From Flavobacteriales bacterium UBA7325 (GTDB taxonomy: Bacteria; Bacteroidota; Bacteroidia; Flavobacteriales_D; Crocinitomicaceae), in the NCBI GenBank assembly GCA_002471375.1, contig DKPV01000009.1:1-43584 (forward strand): a stretch of DNA of 43,584 bases, in the 5' to 3' direction. The notes beneath the pieces are model-generated. The model searched no databases. It was given only the letters and a program-made list of their open reading frames with translations, and was not told where the DNA came from. Shown one piece after another: positions 23,810-32,848 of this stretch. A program made the position numbers and the translations under genes. Every line of letters begins with the position of its first letter. Within the stretch, counting starts at the first letter, position 1.

Positions 23810-24307
23810 CTAGTTCTCCACAATGTCAACATCGTAAATAATCGTATATGACTCTGGAATTGCTGGAACGGTAACATAGTTCTCTACAACTCTTTGCTCG
23901 TCACATTTGGCTTCCTTACATTGATATGCTCTAATTCTATATGTAGCTGTACCCGCCGTAGCGTTTACAGATACCTCACGTTCAAATGATACTTCACAAT
24001 TAACAAGCATTGGGAAACACAAAATACTGTAAGAAGAGTAGTTTACTGGTGTTTTTGTAATTCCGTCATCTAGACTCATTTCGAAGTTAGATGCGTAATT
24101 GTGTGATGCTGTAATGTGATACGTTTGACCTAACATTGATCCTGTCAATCCTCCTGATGATGGGAATACAGAAATGTCTTCAAGTATTGTTCCTGATGAA
24201 GTGTCTGCAGTTTCAATTACGCAAGATTTCTTGCATGATGAACTTAGGCCTAAAACCAAGCAAGCGAGGAAAAGTGCAGTAGTCGTGTAAAATGCTTTTT
24301 TTAACAT
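23810..24307 (-). CDS. Lipoprotein of unknown function
   Basis: This 165-residue protein has a lipoprotein signal: hydrophobic ALFLACLVLGLSSSC with C25 as likely anchor, followed by KKSC. The mature part is beta-rich, with four further cysteines (C97, C104, C129, C134), two of them in YQCKEAKCDEQ, that could form disulfides. The second half (SFEREVSVNATAGTATYRIRAYQC) looks like a fibronectin/Ig-type strand arrangement. I do not recognise a family. It is the last gene of the tatC-DUF5686-lptB run, 61 bases after lptB. Confidence 0.75.
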   Translation of the reverse strand: MLKKAFYTTTALFLACLVLGLSSSCKKSCVIETADTSSGTILEDISVFPSSGGLTGSMLGQTYHITASHNYASNFEMSLDDGITKTPVNYSSYSILCFPMLVNCEVSFEREVSVNATAGTATYRIRAYQCKEAKCDEQRVVENYVTVPAIPESYTIIYDVDIVEN

Positions 24308-24368
24308 AGTTAATCAATTAGATTATTTTGTAATACCCAAATTTAAAGAAATTTAACGACGTAAAAAA

Positions 24369-25097
24369 TTATTTCCGCCTTAACTCGAAGTTTTTGCCTA
24401 AATAGACGCGACGTACCTGTTCGTCTGCTGCCAATTCTTCTGCCGTTCCTGATTTCAATATATTTCCTTCAAAAAGTAAATATGCCCTATCCGTTATCGA
24501 AAGGGTTTCTTGTACGTTGTGGTCAGTAATTAGTATGCCAATATTCCTTTGTTTCAGTTCAGAAACAATACTTTGAATATCTTCTACCGCTATTGGGTCT
24601 ACCCCGGCAAATGGCTCATCAAGCAGCACGAATTTTGGATTTGTCGCCAAAGCTCTTGCTATTTCAGTTCTACGTTTCTCACCACCGGATAACCGATTTC
24701 CTCGAGTTTTACGGATATGTTTGAGACTAAATTCATCGAGCAGTTGCTCGAGTCTTTCGAGACGCTCAGGTTTTTTTAATGGCGTCATCTCTAATATCGC
24801 CATGATGTTGTCTTCTACACTTAATTTCCGAAAGACAGAAACTTCTTGAGGAAGGTATCCTATACCCAACTGAGAGCGGCGGTACATCGGTAGACTTGTG
24901 ATTTCTTGTTCATCTAAGTAAACCTTTCCGCCATCTGGCGTTACCAATCCAACAATCATATAGAACGATGTAGTTTTACCCGCACCATTTGGACCTAATA
25001 GGCCTACAATCTCTCCTTGATTTACTTCAACAGTAATCCCTTTAACAACCTCACGGCCTTTGTATGCCTTTCGGATTCCTTTAGTATGCAATTTCAT
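24369..25097 (-). CDS. lptB: LPS export ABC transporter ATPase LptB
   Basis: This 242-residue cytoplasmic ATPase drives extraction of lipopolysaccharide from the inner membrane by LptFG. It shows Walker A GPNGAGKT (35-42), a Q-loop in GIGYLPQEVSVFRKL, signature LSGGEKRR (136-143), Walker B FVLLDEPFAGVDP (156-168) and the H-loop ITDHNVQETL. GYLPQEVSVFRKLSV, FAGVDPIAVEDIQ and ITDHNVQETL are the positions that distinguish LptB from other ABC ATPases. It starts 9 bases after the DUF5686 gene. Confidence 0.97.
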   Translation of the reverse strand: MKLHTKGIRKAYKGREVVKGITVEVNQGEIVGLLGPNGAGKTTSFYMIVGLVTPDGGKVYLDEQEITSLPMYRRSQLGIGYLPQEVSVFRKLSVEDNIMAILEMTPLKKPERLERLEQLLDEFSLKHIRKTRGNRLSGGEKRRTEIARALATNPKFVLLDEPFAGVDPIAVEDIQSIVSELKQRNIGILITDHNVQETLSITDRAYLLFEGNILKSGTAEELAADEQVRRVYLGKNFELRRK

Positions 25098-25106
25098 TTT
25101 CTAATA

Positions 25107-27581
25107 TTAGAAGTTAATCGAGTAGCGCGCTCGCACACCGAAATTTGTAATGTCAGTGACTTTAACGCCAGGCTCATTGTGGGTGAGTCTCCAGAATACA
25201 TCAACACGTCCCACTTTCAATATATTTTCTATTCCCATCGCTACTTCAACGTATGGAGTCCTACCAAATTGTTTTGTGAATGGAGGTAATAACATTTCTG
25301 CTGTATGTTTTTGGTCTATGCTTCCAAAGGCAATTTTAGCAGTGGTAACTAATCTAAATTTTAATTTTTTCACGAGCGGAATTCTATCAAAAAAGAGACC
25401 ATCCCAATGATTTTCGAGTAGGCCAGTAACATATCTATCGGAGATAAATTCGAAGAAATCCATTTTATTGAAGGCGTTCGTAAATAACCAGTAAGATTGA
25501 TTTCCTTCATGAATTTTCAGGAATGGATATGCAGTCGTTCCAAAGATATAGCCTGCATTAAATCCATAACGAATACGTCCTAGAAATCCGATTTGTCGGG
25601 TGTGTTCAATAAAAAGATCTAGTTTCTGATAATTATAATCGGCTCCGAAAAGGTCCTTGACACCAATAATTCCTTGAACGGCAATGATAGGGTATTGTGA
25701 ACGAATTGAAGTTCGATCAAATGCGCCTGCAAGGAATTCCTCGTTCTTCGCCCATCGATATCTAAAAATAAACTCGCCAGTTCGAATACTTTTAATGGTA
25801 TCATTCAATCCTGTAATCGAATTTGGGCGGAGATAATTCGCAGTTCCTAGGGCCGTATATTCCTTAAGCGAGTAGCCCCCGAACAGTATGACATCTTTTC
25901 GAACATCTTTCTCGAACGTGAAACCAGCTTTCTGAACGAATGTAAGTTTGTCCAAAGGTCCAGTCCTTAGAAGAGCTCCAAATGTTGATCCAATACTAGC
26001 TGCGGTAGGAGATTGACCAATCTGCTCTATGTCATAATTGTAATATGCACTTAGTAGCCCTCGTTTTTTTTTTGAGGTATTGACGCGTACAGTTCCGCCA
26101 TATTTAAATCGTTCATCACCTAATCCATAGGCTACTTTTCCGCCTAGCTCTAAAGTCCGACTAAATGCATTCGCTGTTCTAATGGACAAGGCCATTCTTA
26201 GTTTCTCTACCGGGTTTATACTAATCAACGAGAAAGCGCTTCCAATTTCTATCTTACCGGCTTGGTAATAGCCAGTTGAGGCCAAATAAATGGCCTTCTT
26301 CAGAAACTTGAAGAAAGAAAGATCTTCGAGCGAATCGATCATATTATCAATTCCTTCTTCCTGTTCAGATAATGGTTCATGTCTTATTTGACGCCAATAT
26401 TCTTCGCTTCTATGATCGGCACCTTCTAGCATCTCTACCGTACTATTCGATTTGTAGAAATCTTGTGGATGAGGTTCGTTAATAGTATAGTTCTTTCTGA
26501 GAGAATGCCTTCTTCCGTAGAATCCATAGATATCAGTCTTCTTGGTCACCTTAAGATCTGCAATCATTTTCTCTTCAGTCAACATCCATACTTCTGGTGC
26601 AACGAGGTTGAATTCATGCTCTATGTAGAGGCCTTGGACATAGTTGATATTAACATTTGGAGCGATATCTGCCTTAAAGCGTTTGACAGCATACGTGGTA
26701 TCATGAATCCACATTTCACCAACGAATGTCATGTCTCCAGTCCGTTTTGGCTCGAATCGAAGCTTGTAGCACCATTGATTGTCGATTGTTATGGAGTCCT
26801 CTAGATAAAATCGATAGAATGCTCTAGCCGAGTTTGCTACAGGACTAATGAAACTTTTATTGAATATGTTTATGTAATTATCATAGATGTTGATGTCTAA
26901 GTACATATCACCTAAGAATTGATTGAGTTGAAGGTTTTCAACACCACTTATCCTTGTCGCTACAACCGTCTCCTTTTTCTTTTTAGGTTTGTTCTTGAAA
27001 TAGAAATTGGAAACATTCTCACTCAGAATTACAGGTAAAAAGCTTTTTCCATTTTCGGCTGAGTCTAGGTAGGCCATGACCACATCCAAGCGCTGTACAA
27101 TTCCTCTTTCAATGAATTTCTCTCCAATATTATTTAAGTCTAGCTGTACCTTGTTATAGACTTCGTATTCGTAGGAGTCGAGTTTTTCTTTATTGTTAAC
27201 GCGTTTATTCGCAATAACCTTTTTATGCAGTGTAGTGGAAGGGAATTCATCGGGTGCAACAATGTAAACTTCATCGTACTCGGATGTTAAGACGGGCATC
27301 GCGATATTGATTTCCTGGCTCCCATCCAGTTTAATTGGAATCGTTACCCGAATATATCCAGAGTAAGTAAAAACTAGAGAGTCTGTGGCATAGTAAGTCT
27401 CAAACTTGTAATGACCAATAGAATCCGTGAATGTACCAATCTTTGAATTTTGAAATTGAACGGTCACAAATGGCATAACTTCTCCGGTTAATTCATCAGT
27501 AACAATCCCTTCAACAAGCGTTTTTTGTGCTGTTGACTGCAGGGAGATGCATGCAAAGAATAAAAGGAGTAGAGTTCTCAT
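25107..27581 (-). CDS. DUF5686/CarboxypepD-regulatory outer membrane protein
   Basis: This 824-residue protein begins with a signal peptide (MRTLLLLFFACISLQSTAQ) and a carboxypeptidase-regulatory-like domain at about 22-100 (LVEGIVTDELTGEVMPFVTVQ, GHYKFETYY). It continues as a DUF5686 family member (VIANKRVNNKEKLDSYEYEVYNKVQLDLNNI is the family's characteristic start, with FRFEPKRTGDMTFVGEMWIHDTTYAVKR-like wording later). The last 350 residues are alternating strands ending in RARYSINF, as in a beta-barrel. Members are numerous in Bacteroidota; their function is not established, though an outer membrane location is generally accepted. It lies between tatC and lptB on the same strand, 9 bases from lptB. 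Confidence 0.88.
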   Translation of the reverse strand: MRTLLLLFFACISLQSTAQKTLVEGIVTDELTGEVMPFVTVQFQNSKIGTFTDSIGHYKFETYYATDSLVFTYSGYIRVTIPIKLDGSQEINIAMPVLTSEYDEVYIVAPDEFPSTTLHKKVIANKRVNNKEKLDSYEYEVYNKVQLDLNNIGEKFIERGIVQRLDVVMAYLDSAENGKSFLPVILSENVSNFYFKNKPKKKKETVVATRISGVENLQLNQFLGDMYLDINIYDNYINIFNKSFISPVANSARAFYRFYLEDSITIDNQWCYKLRFEPKRTGDMTFVGEMWIHDTTYAVKRFKADIAPNVNINYVQGLYIEHEFNLVAPEVWMLTEEKMIADLKVTKKTDIYGFYGRRHSLRKNYTINEPHPQDFYKSNSTVEMLEGADHRSEEYWRQIRHEPLSEQEEGIDNMIDSLEDLSFFKFLKKAIYLASTGYYQAGKIEIGSAFSLISINPVEKLRMALSIRTANAFSRTLELGGKVAYGLGDERFKYGGTVRVNTSKKKRGLLSAYYNYDIEQIGQSPTAASIGSTFGALLRTGPLDKLTFVQKAGFTFEKDVRKDVILFGGYSLKEYTALGTANYLRPNSITGLNDTIKSIRTGEFIFRYRWAKNEEFLAGAFDRTSIRSQYPIIAVQGIIGVKDLFGADYNYQKLDLFIEHTRQIGFLGRIRYGFNAGYIFGTTAYPFLKIHEGNQSYWLFTNAFNKMDFFEFISDRYVTGLLENHWDGLFFDRIPLVKKLKFRLVTTAKIAFGSIDQKHTAEMLLPPFTKQFGRTPYVEVAMGIENILKVGRVDVFWRLTHNEPGVKVTDITNFGVRARYSINF

Positions 27582-27625
27582 GGATTACAACTAACCTCGA
27601 AAATAAGGAAGAAATAGTGATTTGA

Positions 27626-28417
27626 TCAGGATTCCTCTGCTTTTTTTCTCTTTTTCACAACTCGCTTCGAGATAATAATACCAACCTCATAAAGAAGTAG
27701 GATTGGGATACCAACAATTACTTGGCTAATCAAATCCGGAGGAGTAATAAATGCGGATAAAATAAGGATACCAACTACGGCATGTTTACGATATTTCTTT
27801 AGAAACTCAGGCGTTAGAACACCTAATTTGGTAAAGAGGTAGGTAACAACTGGGAGTAAGAACAAAAGACCCGAATAGAACACCGTTGATAGGACCAGGC
27901 TCATGTAAGATCCGATAGTAAAGATGTTATCAATGCTTTCAGACATTTGATAATTCCCGAAGAACTGAACACAGAGAGGAGCTACAATGAAATAACCGAA
28001 CGCTATTCCCATGAAAAAGAGCATACTCACATAGAATACAATACCTCCAGCAATCCCTCTTTCGGTTTGTTTTAGGCCGGGTTTGATAAAAGACCATAGT
28101 TGATAGAAGATGTAAGGGAAGGAAACAACAATGCCGCCCAGAATACTCATCATTATGGCATATGAGAACTGGCCAGTTACAGTAGTAGATTGAAAGTTGA
28201 CAGGAATCTCTTCAACACATACGCCAATGGTTTGACATAGAATTTTGAAGGTAAAGAAATCCGGGTTTTTCATGGAGAAAAACAAGGTGTTTAAAATCCA
28301 TTCTTGGAACACCCAAATTACAACCGCGGCAATTACGATGACAATCGCTGATCGAACCAACCTCCAGCGAAGTTCTTCCAAATGATCTAAAAATGACATG
28401 TTCTTACCTGAATCCAT
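27626..28417 (-). CDS. tatC: Sec-independent protein translocase TatC
   Basis: This integral membrane protein is the receptor of the twin-arginine translocase, recognising folded precursors with RR signals. The family start MSFLDHLEELRWRLVRS is followed by six hydrophobic segments; FPYIFYQLWSFIKPGLKQTER (about 100-120) is the signature stretch with the conserved F, P and E residues. The reading frame extends to a GTG at 28426. I prefer the ATG at 28417 (MDSGKNMSFLDH, 263 residues); the ATG at 28399, giving MSFLDH directly, is also possible. A -7-type sequence TATTTTTG at 28433-28426 on this strand would give an extremely short leader, favouring one of these ATGs. No tatA or tatB is in the window. 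Confidence 0.95.
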   Translation of the reverse strand: MDSGKNMSFLDHLEELRWRLVRSAIVIVIAAVVIWVFQEWILNTLFFSMKNPDFFTFKILCQTIGVCVEEIPVNFQSTTVTGQFSYAIMMSILGGIVVSFPYIFYQLWSFIKPGLKQTERGIAGGIVFYVSMLFFMGIAFGYFIVAPLCVQFFGNYQMSESIDNIFTIGSYMSLVLSTVFYSGLLFLLPVVTYLFTKLGVLTPEFLKKYRKHAVVGILILSAFITPPDLISQVIVGIPILLLYEVGIIISKRVVKKRKKAEES

Positions 28418-28425
28418 ATATTGCA

Positions 28426-28433
28426 CAAAAATA
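28426..28433 (-). promoter_or_regulatory. Possible -7 promoter element of tatC
   Basis: TATTTTTG on the minus strand matches TAnnTTTG exactly but has no clear TTG partner about 20 bases upstream. It would start transcription within a few bases of the ATG at 28417. Confidence 0.25.
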
Positions 28434-28503
28434 GCAATCCTATACGATCTAGTTTCATGGTTTTTTTTGTATTTTAGGTATAGATTTCAATAATTGATCA
28501 CAC

Positions 28504-30687
28504 ATGGAGGTAATGAATTTGAAAGATTCTCTCAAGTCTTTTTTCGGTTTTGACAGTTTTAAAGGCAGCCAGGAGGAAATCATTCAGAATGTTCTTGATG
28601 GCAAAAACACTTTTGTTATAATGCCCACGGGTGGCGGTAAGTCAATGTGCTACCAACTACCGGCAATAATTTCAGAGGGAACTGCGGTTATAGTTTCTCC
28701 TCTTATTGCACTGATGAAAAATCAGGTAGATGCAATTCGGAACGTGTCAAATGATGATTCTATCGCTCATTTTCTAAATTCATCACTTTCTAAATCAGAT
28801 ATTATCCGAGTTAAGTCGGATATAGTTGAAGGGAAAACTAAGTTGTTGTACGTGGCTCCTGAGTCATTGACTAAAAAAGAAAACATTGAGTTTCTCACGA
28901 ATGTTAAGGTCTCTTTTTTCGCAATTGATGAAGCACACTGTATATCTGAGTGGGGACATGATTTTAGACCAGAATACAGGAGGCTGAGAGAAATTTTTGA
29001 GGAAATTACAACCGTTCCAATTATTGCGCTGACGGCTACCGCTACTCCAAAAGTTCAGAATGATATTCAAAAGAACTTAAACATGCTCGACGCAGTTGTG
29101 TTCAAGTCTTCTTTTAACCGAGATAATCTCTATTACCAAATCTTCCCAAAGAAGGAAGTAGAGAAACAGATCATAAAATATGTTCGTACCAAAGAAGGTA
29201 AGAGCGGAATCATTTATTGCTTGAGTCGAAAAAAGGTTGAAGAATTGGCTGAAGTACTTAAAGTTAATGGTGTAAAGGCTCTTCCGTATCATGCAGGTTT
29301 GGATGCTACAACTCGAGCCAAACATCAAGATATGTTCTTGATGGAAGATGTAGATGTAATTGTCGCGACTATTGCTTTCGGTATGGGGATAGACAAGCCG
29401 GATGTTCGATTTGTTATCCATCACGATATACCAAAATCACTGGAGAGTTATTACCAAGAGACTGGCAGAGCTGGACGCGATGGTGGAGAGGGAGAGTGCA
29501 TTGCCTTTTATCGCTACAAGGATGTTGAGAAACTAGAGAAATTCCTTCAAGGCAAACCTGTAGCTGAACAAGAAATAGGACGTCAATTATTGAATGAAAT
29601 TGCATCTTTTTCTGAAACCTCTGTTTGTAGAAGAAAAATGATTCTCCACTATTTTGGAGAATCATATGATGAATCAAACTGTGGTGAATTATGTGATAAT
29701 TGTAAGCACCCAAAAGAAAAACAGGAAGGCAAAGAGCATGTTTTACATCTATTGAGAGCAATCGAAGAGTTGAAAGAAACTCAGCGATCTAAGCATTATT
29801 GCTCTTTCCTACATGGCAATTCAACGGCGGAAATTAAAGCATATAAACACGACCTAAGCCCACTTTTTGGAATAGGAAAAGACAAGGATGAACACTTTTG
29901 GAATGCTGTAGTTCGTCAGACAGCTGTTACTGGATTGATATCGAAAGATATCGAATCCTATGGCGTATTAAAGTTGACAGAAGAAGGTAGGGAGTTCATG
30001 AAAAACCCTAGATCTTTCTTATTGACCAAGGAACGAGATTACCTTGTGTTAGATGACGACTCCGATGATGGACAATCTGGAGGGAGAAACGCTGTTCTTG
30101 ATCAAGAACTATATGACTTATTGCTCGATTTAAGAAAGAGGATTTCTCAGGAAAAAAGTATCCCTCCGTTCGTAATATTCCAAGAACCTTCGTTGAGGGA
30201 CATGTGCTTTCAATATCCGATATCAATTGACGAGTTGACAAACATTCAGGGGGTTGGAAACGGGAAGGCTACCCGTTATGGGGCTCCTTTCGCAGCGTTG
30301 ATTAAGCAATACGTTGATGATAATGACATTGAACAACACCAAGATGTAGTCGTGAAATCAATCGTGAATAAATCGGGACTCAAAGTTCAGTTGATTCAAA
30401 ACATAGATCGTAAACTTCCATTAGAGGATATCGGTCAAGCGCAGGGTAAATCAGTTGATGATGTAATCACGGAAATAGAGTCGATCGTTTTGTCTGGAAC
30501 TAGAGTTAACATCAACTATTACATTGATGATATTCTTGATGAAGATGTTCAGGAGGAGATCTACGATTATTTTAGCGAAGCTGAAACAGAAGACTTAACG
30601 GAAGCTTATAATGAGTTTGATGGAGAGTTTTCCGAGGAAGAGTTGAGATTGATGAGAATCAAGTTCATGAGTGAAATGGCTAATTAG
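28504..30687 (+). CDS. recQ: ATP-dependent DNA helicase RecQ
   Basis: This 727-residue helicase has the full RecQ layout. Motif I is TGGGKS (42-47), motif II DEAH (142-145), motif III near TATATP (178-182) and motif VI QETGRAGRDG (318-327). The RecQ zinc site is formed by C375, C393, C397 and C400. A winged-helix region follows, then an HRDC domain at about 525-605 (LYDLLLDLRKRISQEKSIPPFVIF, LTNIQGVGNGK) and an acidic tail. It unwinds DNA 3'-5' in recombination and replication repair. The long acidic C-terminal extension after the HRDC domain is common in Bacteroidota RecQ. It converges with a lipoprotein gene that ends 18 bases later, with no clear hairpin between them. Confidence 0.97.
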   Translation: MEVMNLKDSLKSFFGFDSFKGSQEEIIQNVLDGKNTFVIMPTGGGKSMCYQLPAIISEGTAVIVSPLIALMKNQVDAIRNVSNDDSIAHFLNSSLSKSDIIRVKSDIVEGKTKLLYVAPESLTKKENIEFLTNVKVSFFAIDEAHCISEWGHDFRPEYRRLREIFEEITTVPIIALTATATPKVQNDIQKNLNMLDAVVFKSSFNRDNLYYQIFPKKEVEKQIIKYVRTKEGKSGIIYCLSRKKVEELAEVLKVNGVKALPYHAGLDATTRAKHQDMFLMEDVDVIVATIAFGMGIDKPDVRFVIHHDIPKSLESYYQETGRAGRDGGEGECIAFYRYKDVEKLEKFLQGKPVAEQEIGRQLLNEIASFSETSVCRRKMILHYFGESYDESNCGELCDNCKHPKEKQEGKEHVLHLLRAIEELKETQRSKHYCSFLHGNSTAEIKAYKHDLSPLFGIGKDKDEHFWNAVVRQTAVTGLISKDIESYGVLKLTEEGREFMKNPRSFLLTKERDYLVLDDDSDDGQSGGRNAVLDQELYDLLLDLRKRISQEKSIPPFVIFQEPSLRDMCFQYPISIDELTNIQGVGNGKATRYGAPFAALIKQYVDDNDIEQHQDVVVKSIVNKSGLKVQLIQNIDRKLPLEDIGQAQGKSVDDVITEIESIVLSGTRVNINYYIDDILDEDVQEEIYDYFSEAETEDLTEAYNEFDGEFSEEELRLMRIKFMSEMAN

Positions 30688-30705
30688 TTTCACCAAGATC
30701 AAGCT

Positions 30706-31131
30706 CTACTTTTCAAAGACATAAAAATGTCTTGCCCCCAAAGAGTCTAAGTACTCTATTTTCAAATCATTCTGTGTCAAAACATGAATAGCGTGATTCA
30801 TCACGTCTTGTTTGGAGCCATTCACGATTGGTGTTACCATTAAGTTAGTAACTTCATCATTAATTGTATAGATACCTGCCTCTGTCCGGCTCCCGTTTAT
30901 TTGCGGGTGAGAATAGCTAATAGAGAGCGAATAGGCATTGTCAGCCTCTTCGTGAGATTCAAAGAATACTGAGCCTGTAGTTGTTGGGAAATAACTGAAC
31001 CCTTCTGGGGATTGATACCTGTATTCCACTATCTGGAAAGTACCGTTTAATTTCTTATAGGCTCGATTACTTTTGGAACATGCAAATAGCACAAAAGTTA
31101 AAATTATAAATATGCTACTCTTTCTCCCCAA
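30706..31131 (-). CDS. Lipoprotein of unknown function, likely TTG start
   Basis: This 141-residue product has a lipoprotein signal SSIFIILTFVLFAC (C18 anchor) followed by SKSNRAYKKLNGTFQIVEYRYQ. The mature part looks like a small lipocalin-type beta domain: 'LNGTFQIVEYRY', 'TTTGSVFFES', 'EAGIYTINDE', 'LKIEYLD'. Only a TTG at 31131 is available as start, because an upstream in-frame stop lies at 31138-31140 and no ATG or GTG precedes the hydrophobic core. The gene overlaps the end of an unannotated 36-codon lipoprotein gene by 17 bases, which suggests that translation is coupled to that gene and explains the weak start. Last gene of a long minus-strand run. Confidence 0.7.
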   Translation of the reverse strand: MGRKSSIFIILTFVLFACSKSNRAYKKLNGTFQIVEYRYQSPEGFSYFPTTTGSVFFESHEEADNAYSLSISYSHPQINGSRTEAGIYTINDEVTNLMVTPIVNGSKQDVMNHAIHVLTQNDLKIEYLDSLGARHFYVFEK

Positions 31132-31225
31132 AAGTGATTAGTGATTTGTCCATCTTAATCAGCTTTCCTCTGCACCCTGTGCACAGGAGCGTTGCGAAAA
31201 TTGAGTAGACGAGATACCATTTCAT
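31115..31225 (-). CDS. Tiny lipoprotein (36 residues)
   Basis: An ATG at 31225, ten bases after the M20 amidohydrolase stop, opens 36 codons to a TAG at 31115-31117. The first 18 residues form a lipoprotein signal (MKWYLVYSIFATLLCTGC, anchor C18), followed by a short charged peptide (RGKLIKMDKSLITFGEKE). The stop lies inside the beginning of the next lipoprotein gene, with 17 bases of overlap in a different frame. Length and overlap suggest either a leader-like coupling peptide or a genuine minimal lipoprotein. Evidence is the signal and the tight spacing only. Confidence 0.55.
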   Translation of the reverse strand: MKWYLVYSIFATLLCTGCRGKLIKMDKSLITFGEKE

Positions 31226-31235
31226 AGTCCCAAAA

Positions 31236-32426
31236 TTAAGAAAATGGTGCCAATGACATCATCTGAACACCAATGCGAAGTGCATCTGGATCAATGTCAA
31301 ATTTTGGATGATGCACGCCATGTGTAATTCCCTTAGATTCATTTCGAACTCCTAACCTGAAAAAACATACCGGTACTTCTTGCGAGTAATAGGAAAAATC
31401 TTCAGCAGTCAATCGAATTGGTAATTCTTCAACATTTTCCGGGCCAAGAAATTTCTGAGCAATCGATCGCATCGCTTGAGTTGTTGCGGGATCATTTTCT
31501 AAGTAGGGATAGCCCTTGCTTATTTCAACTTCCGCTGTTCCTCCAGATGCTTCGGCTATTTGTTTTGCCGTCTTTTCAATAAGTTCTAACGCCTCACCTC
31601 TCCATTCTTCATTCATTGTTCTGAATGTGCCTTTGAGGTGAGCTTTTGATGGGATCACATTTGTAGCGCCCAAAGCTTCGAAATGTCCAAAGGACAAGAC
31701 ACACGGTGTTTTTGGATCACATTGTCTACTTACAATTTGTTGCATCGTTTGTAGCATGTTTGCTCCTATCATGATAGGATCGATACAATTGTGTGGAGTT
31801 GCACCATGTCCGCCTTTGCCATGAATTGTAATGTATACTTCATCGCATGAAGCCATATAGATCCCTTCTTTAAAGCCAACATTTCCGGTAATCATATCTG
31901 GAAAAACATGAAGTGCCAGCATCCGCTCAACTTTTGGATTCTCGAGTATTCCATCACGAAGCATTAATGTTGCGCCTCCCGGGTTCTTTTCTTCTCCGGG
32001 TTGGAATATCATTTTAACGGGTTGTGGTAGATTTTCTTTAAGGCTGTCTATAACTTCAGCTGCACCTAACAAAACTGCACTATGTACATCATGCCCGCAT
32101 GCGTGCATGATTCCATCTACTTTTGATTTATAGGGTACCTCATTCTCTTCATGAATCGGAAGTGCATCTAGATCTGCCCTTAGACAAATACATGGATCAC
32201 TATCCGAGTGATTTTCACCTTTGATGAGCGCCACAATTCCTGTATCACCAACGCCAGTTTTATGTTCTATTCCTAAAGTCGTTAGGACCTGAGAGACATA
32301 TTTCATCGTTTCATGCTCCTTATACGAAAGCTCAGGATGAGCATGCATGTATTCACGATAGCCTTTTACTTTTTCAAAAATACGATCGCTATAATCAATG
32401 ATATATTGTTTGAACTCAGGTGTCAT
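31236..32426 (-). CDS. M20-family amidohydrolase (hippurate / N-acyl amino acid hydrolase type)
   Basis: This 396-residue cytoplasmic metalloenzyme belongs to the M20D amidohydrolases, which cleave N-acyl amino acids such as N-acetyl- or benzoyl-amino acids. Key features are YMHAHPELSYKEHET (26-40), RADLDALP (83-90), HACGHDVH (108-115) with the metal-binding Cys and His, PGEEKNPGGA with the catalytic Glu, the lid-domain HGKGGHGATPH, and GTFRTMNEEWR. The metal-ligand His near the C-terminus is seen in HGVHHPKFDID. Its ATG overlaps the end of the upstream TauE-type gene by 11 bases, showing one transcript. Confidence 0.93.
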   Translation of the reverse strand: MTPEFKQYIIDYSDRIFEKVKGYREYMHAHPELSYKEHETMKYVSQVLTTLGIEHKTGVGDTGIVALIKGENHSDSDPCICLRADLDALPIHEENEVPYKSKVDGIMHACGHDVHSAVLLGAAEVIDSLKENLPQPVKMIFQPGEEKNPGGATLMLRDGILENPKVERMLALHVFPDMITGNVGFKEGIYMASCDEVYITIHGKGGHGATPHNCIDPIMIGANMLQTMQQIVSRQCDPKTPCVLSFGHFEALGATNVIPSKAHLKGTFRTMNEEWRGEALELIEKTAKQIAEASGGTAEVEISKGYPYLENDPATTQAMRSIAQKFLGPENVEELPIRLTAEDFSYYSQEVPVCFFRLGVRNESKGITHGVHHPKFDIDPDALRIGVQMMSLAPFS

Positions 32427-32808
32427 TTGGAAGCGATGTTAAGCCAGACATGATCATTCGGATAGAAACATATCCCATGACCAAGCCAAAAATAATTTTG
32501 ATTATTGAAGGTGATATTTTTAAAGCAATTTTTGAACCTACGTATCCACCAATAACAAAGCTTAATGCCACGATAATTCCAAATTTCCAATTCACATGAT
32601 CGTGTTTGGCATAGTTATAAAATGCCATAATTCCCACCGGAAGTAATAGAATAAATAGACTTGTACCCTGAGCATTGAATTGTCCCATACCTAGTGTATA
32701 GATCAACGCCGGAACAATCACAACTCCACCACCAACACCAACAAATCCACTAAGAGCGCCAGCCATTAGTCCGATTATTATCAATATCATGATCGTTTGT
32801 GTTGTCAT
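32416..32808 (-). CDS. Half-size TauE/SafE-family membrane protein
   Basis: The open frame could begin at 32910, inside the preceding gene, but the ATG at 32808 (MTTQTIMILIIIG) starts the first membrane helix and is preferred, giving 130 residues. GLMAGALSGFVGVGGGVVIVPALIY is the hallmark of the TauE/SafE anion-exporter family; three or four further helices follow. Typical members are about 250 residues with two such repeats. This one has a single repeat and presumably acts as a dimer. Substrates in the family are sulfur-containing anions such as sulfite or sulfoacetate; none is indicated here. It overlaps the M20 gene downstream. Confidence 0.88.
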   Translation of the reverse strand: MTTQTIMILIIIGLMAGALSGFVGVGGGVVIVPALIYTLGMGQFNAQGTSLFILLLPVGIMAFYNYAKHDHVNWKFGIIVALSFVIGGYVGSKIALKISPSIIKIIFGLVMGYVSIRMIMSGLTSLPNDT

Positions 32809-32848
32809 AACTTCGATAAAGATACTAATTAAGTGAAAAGTTGACTTA

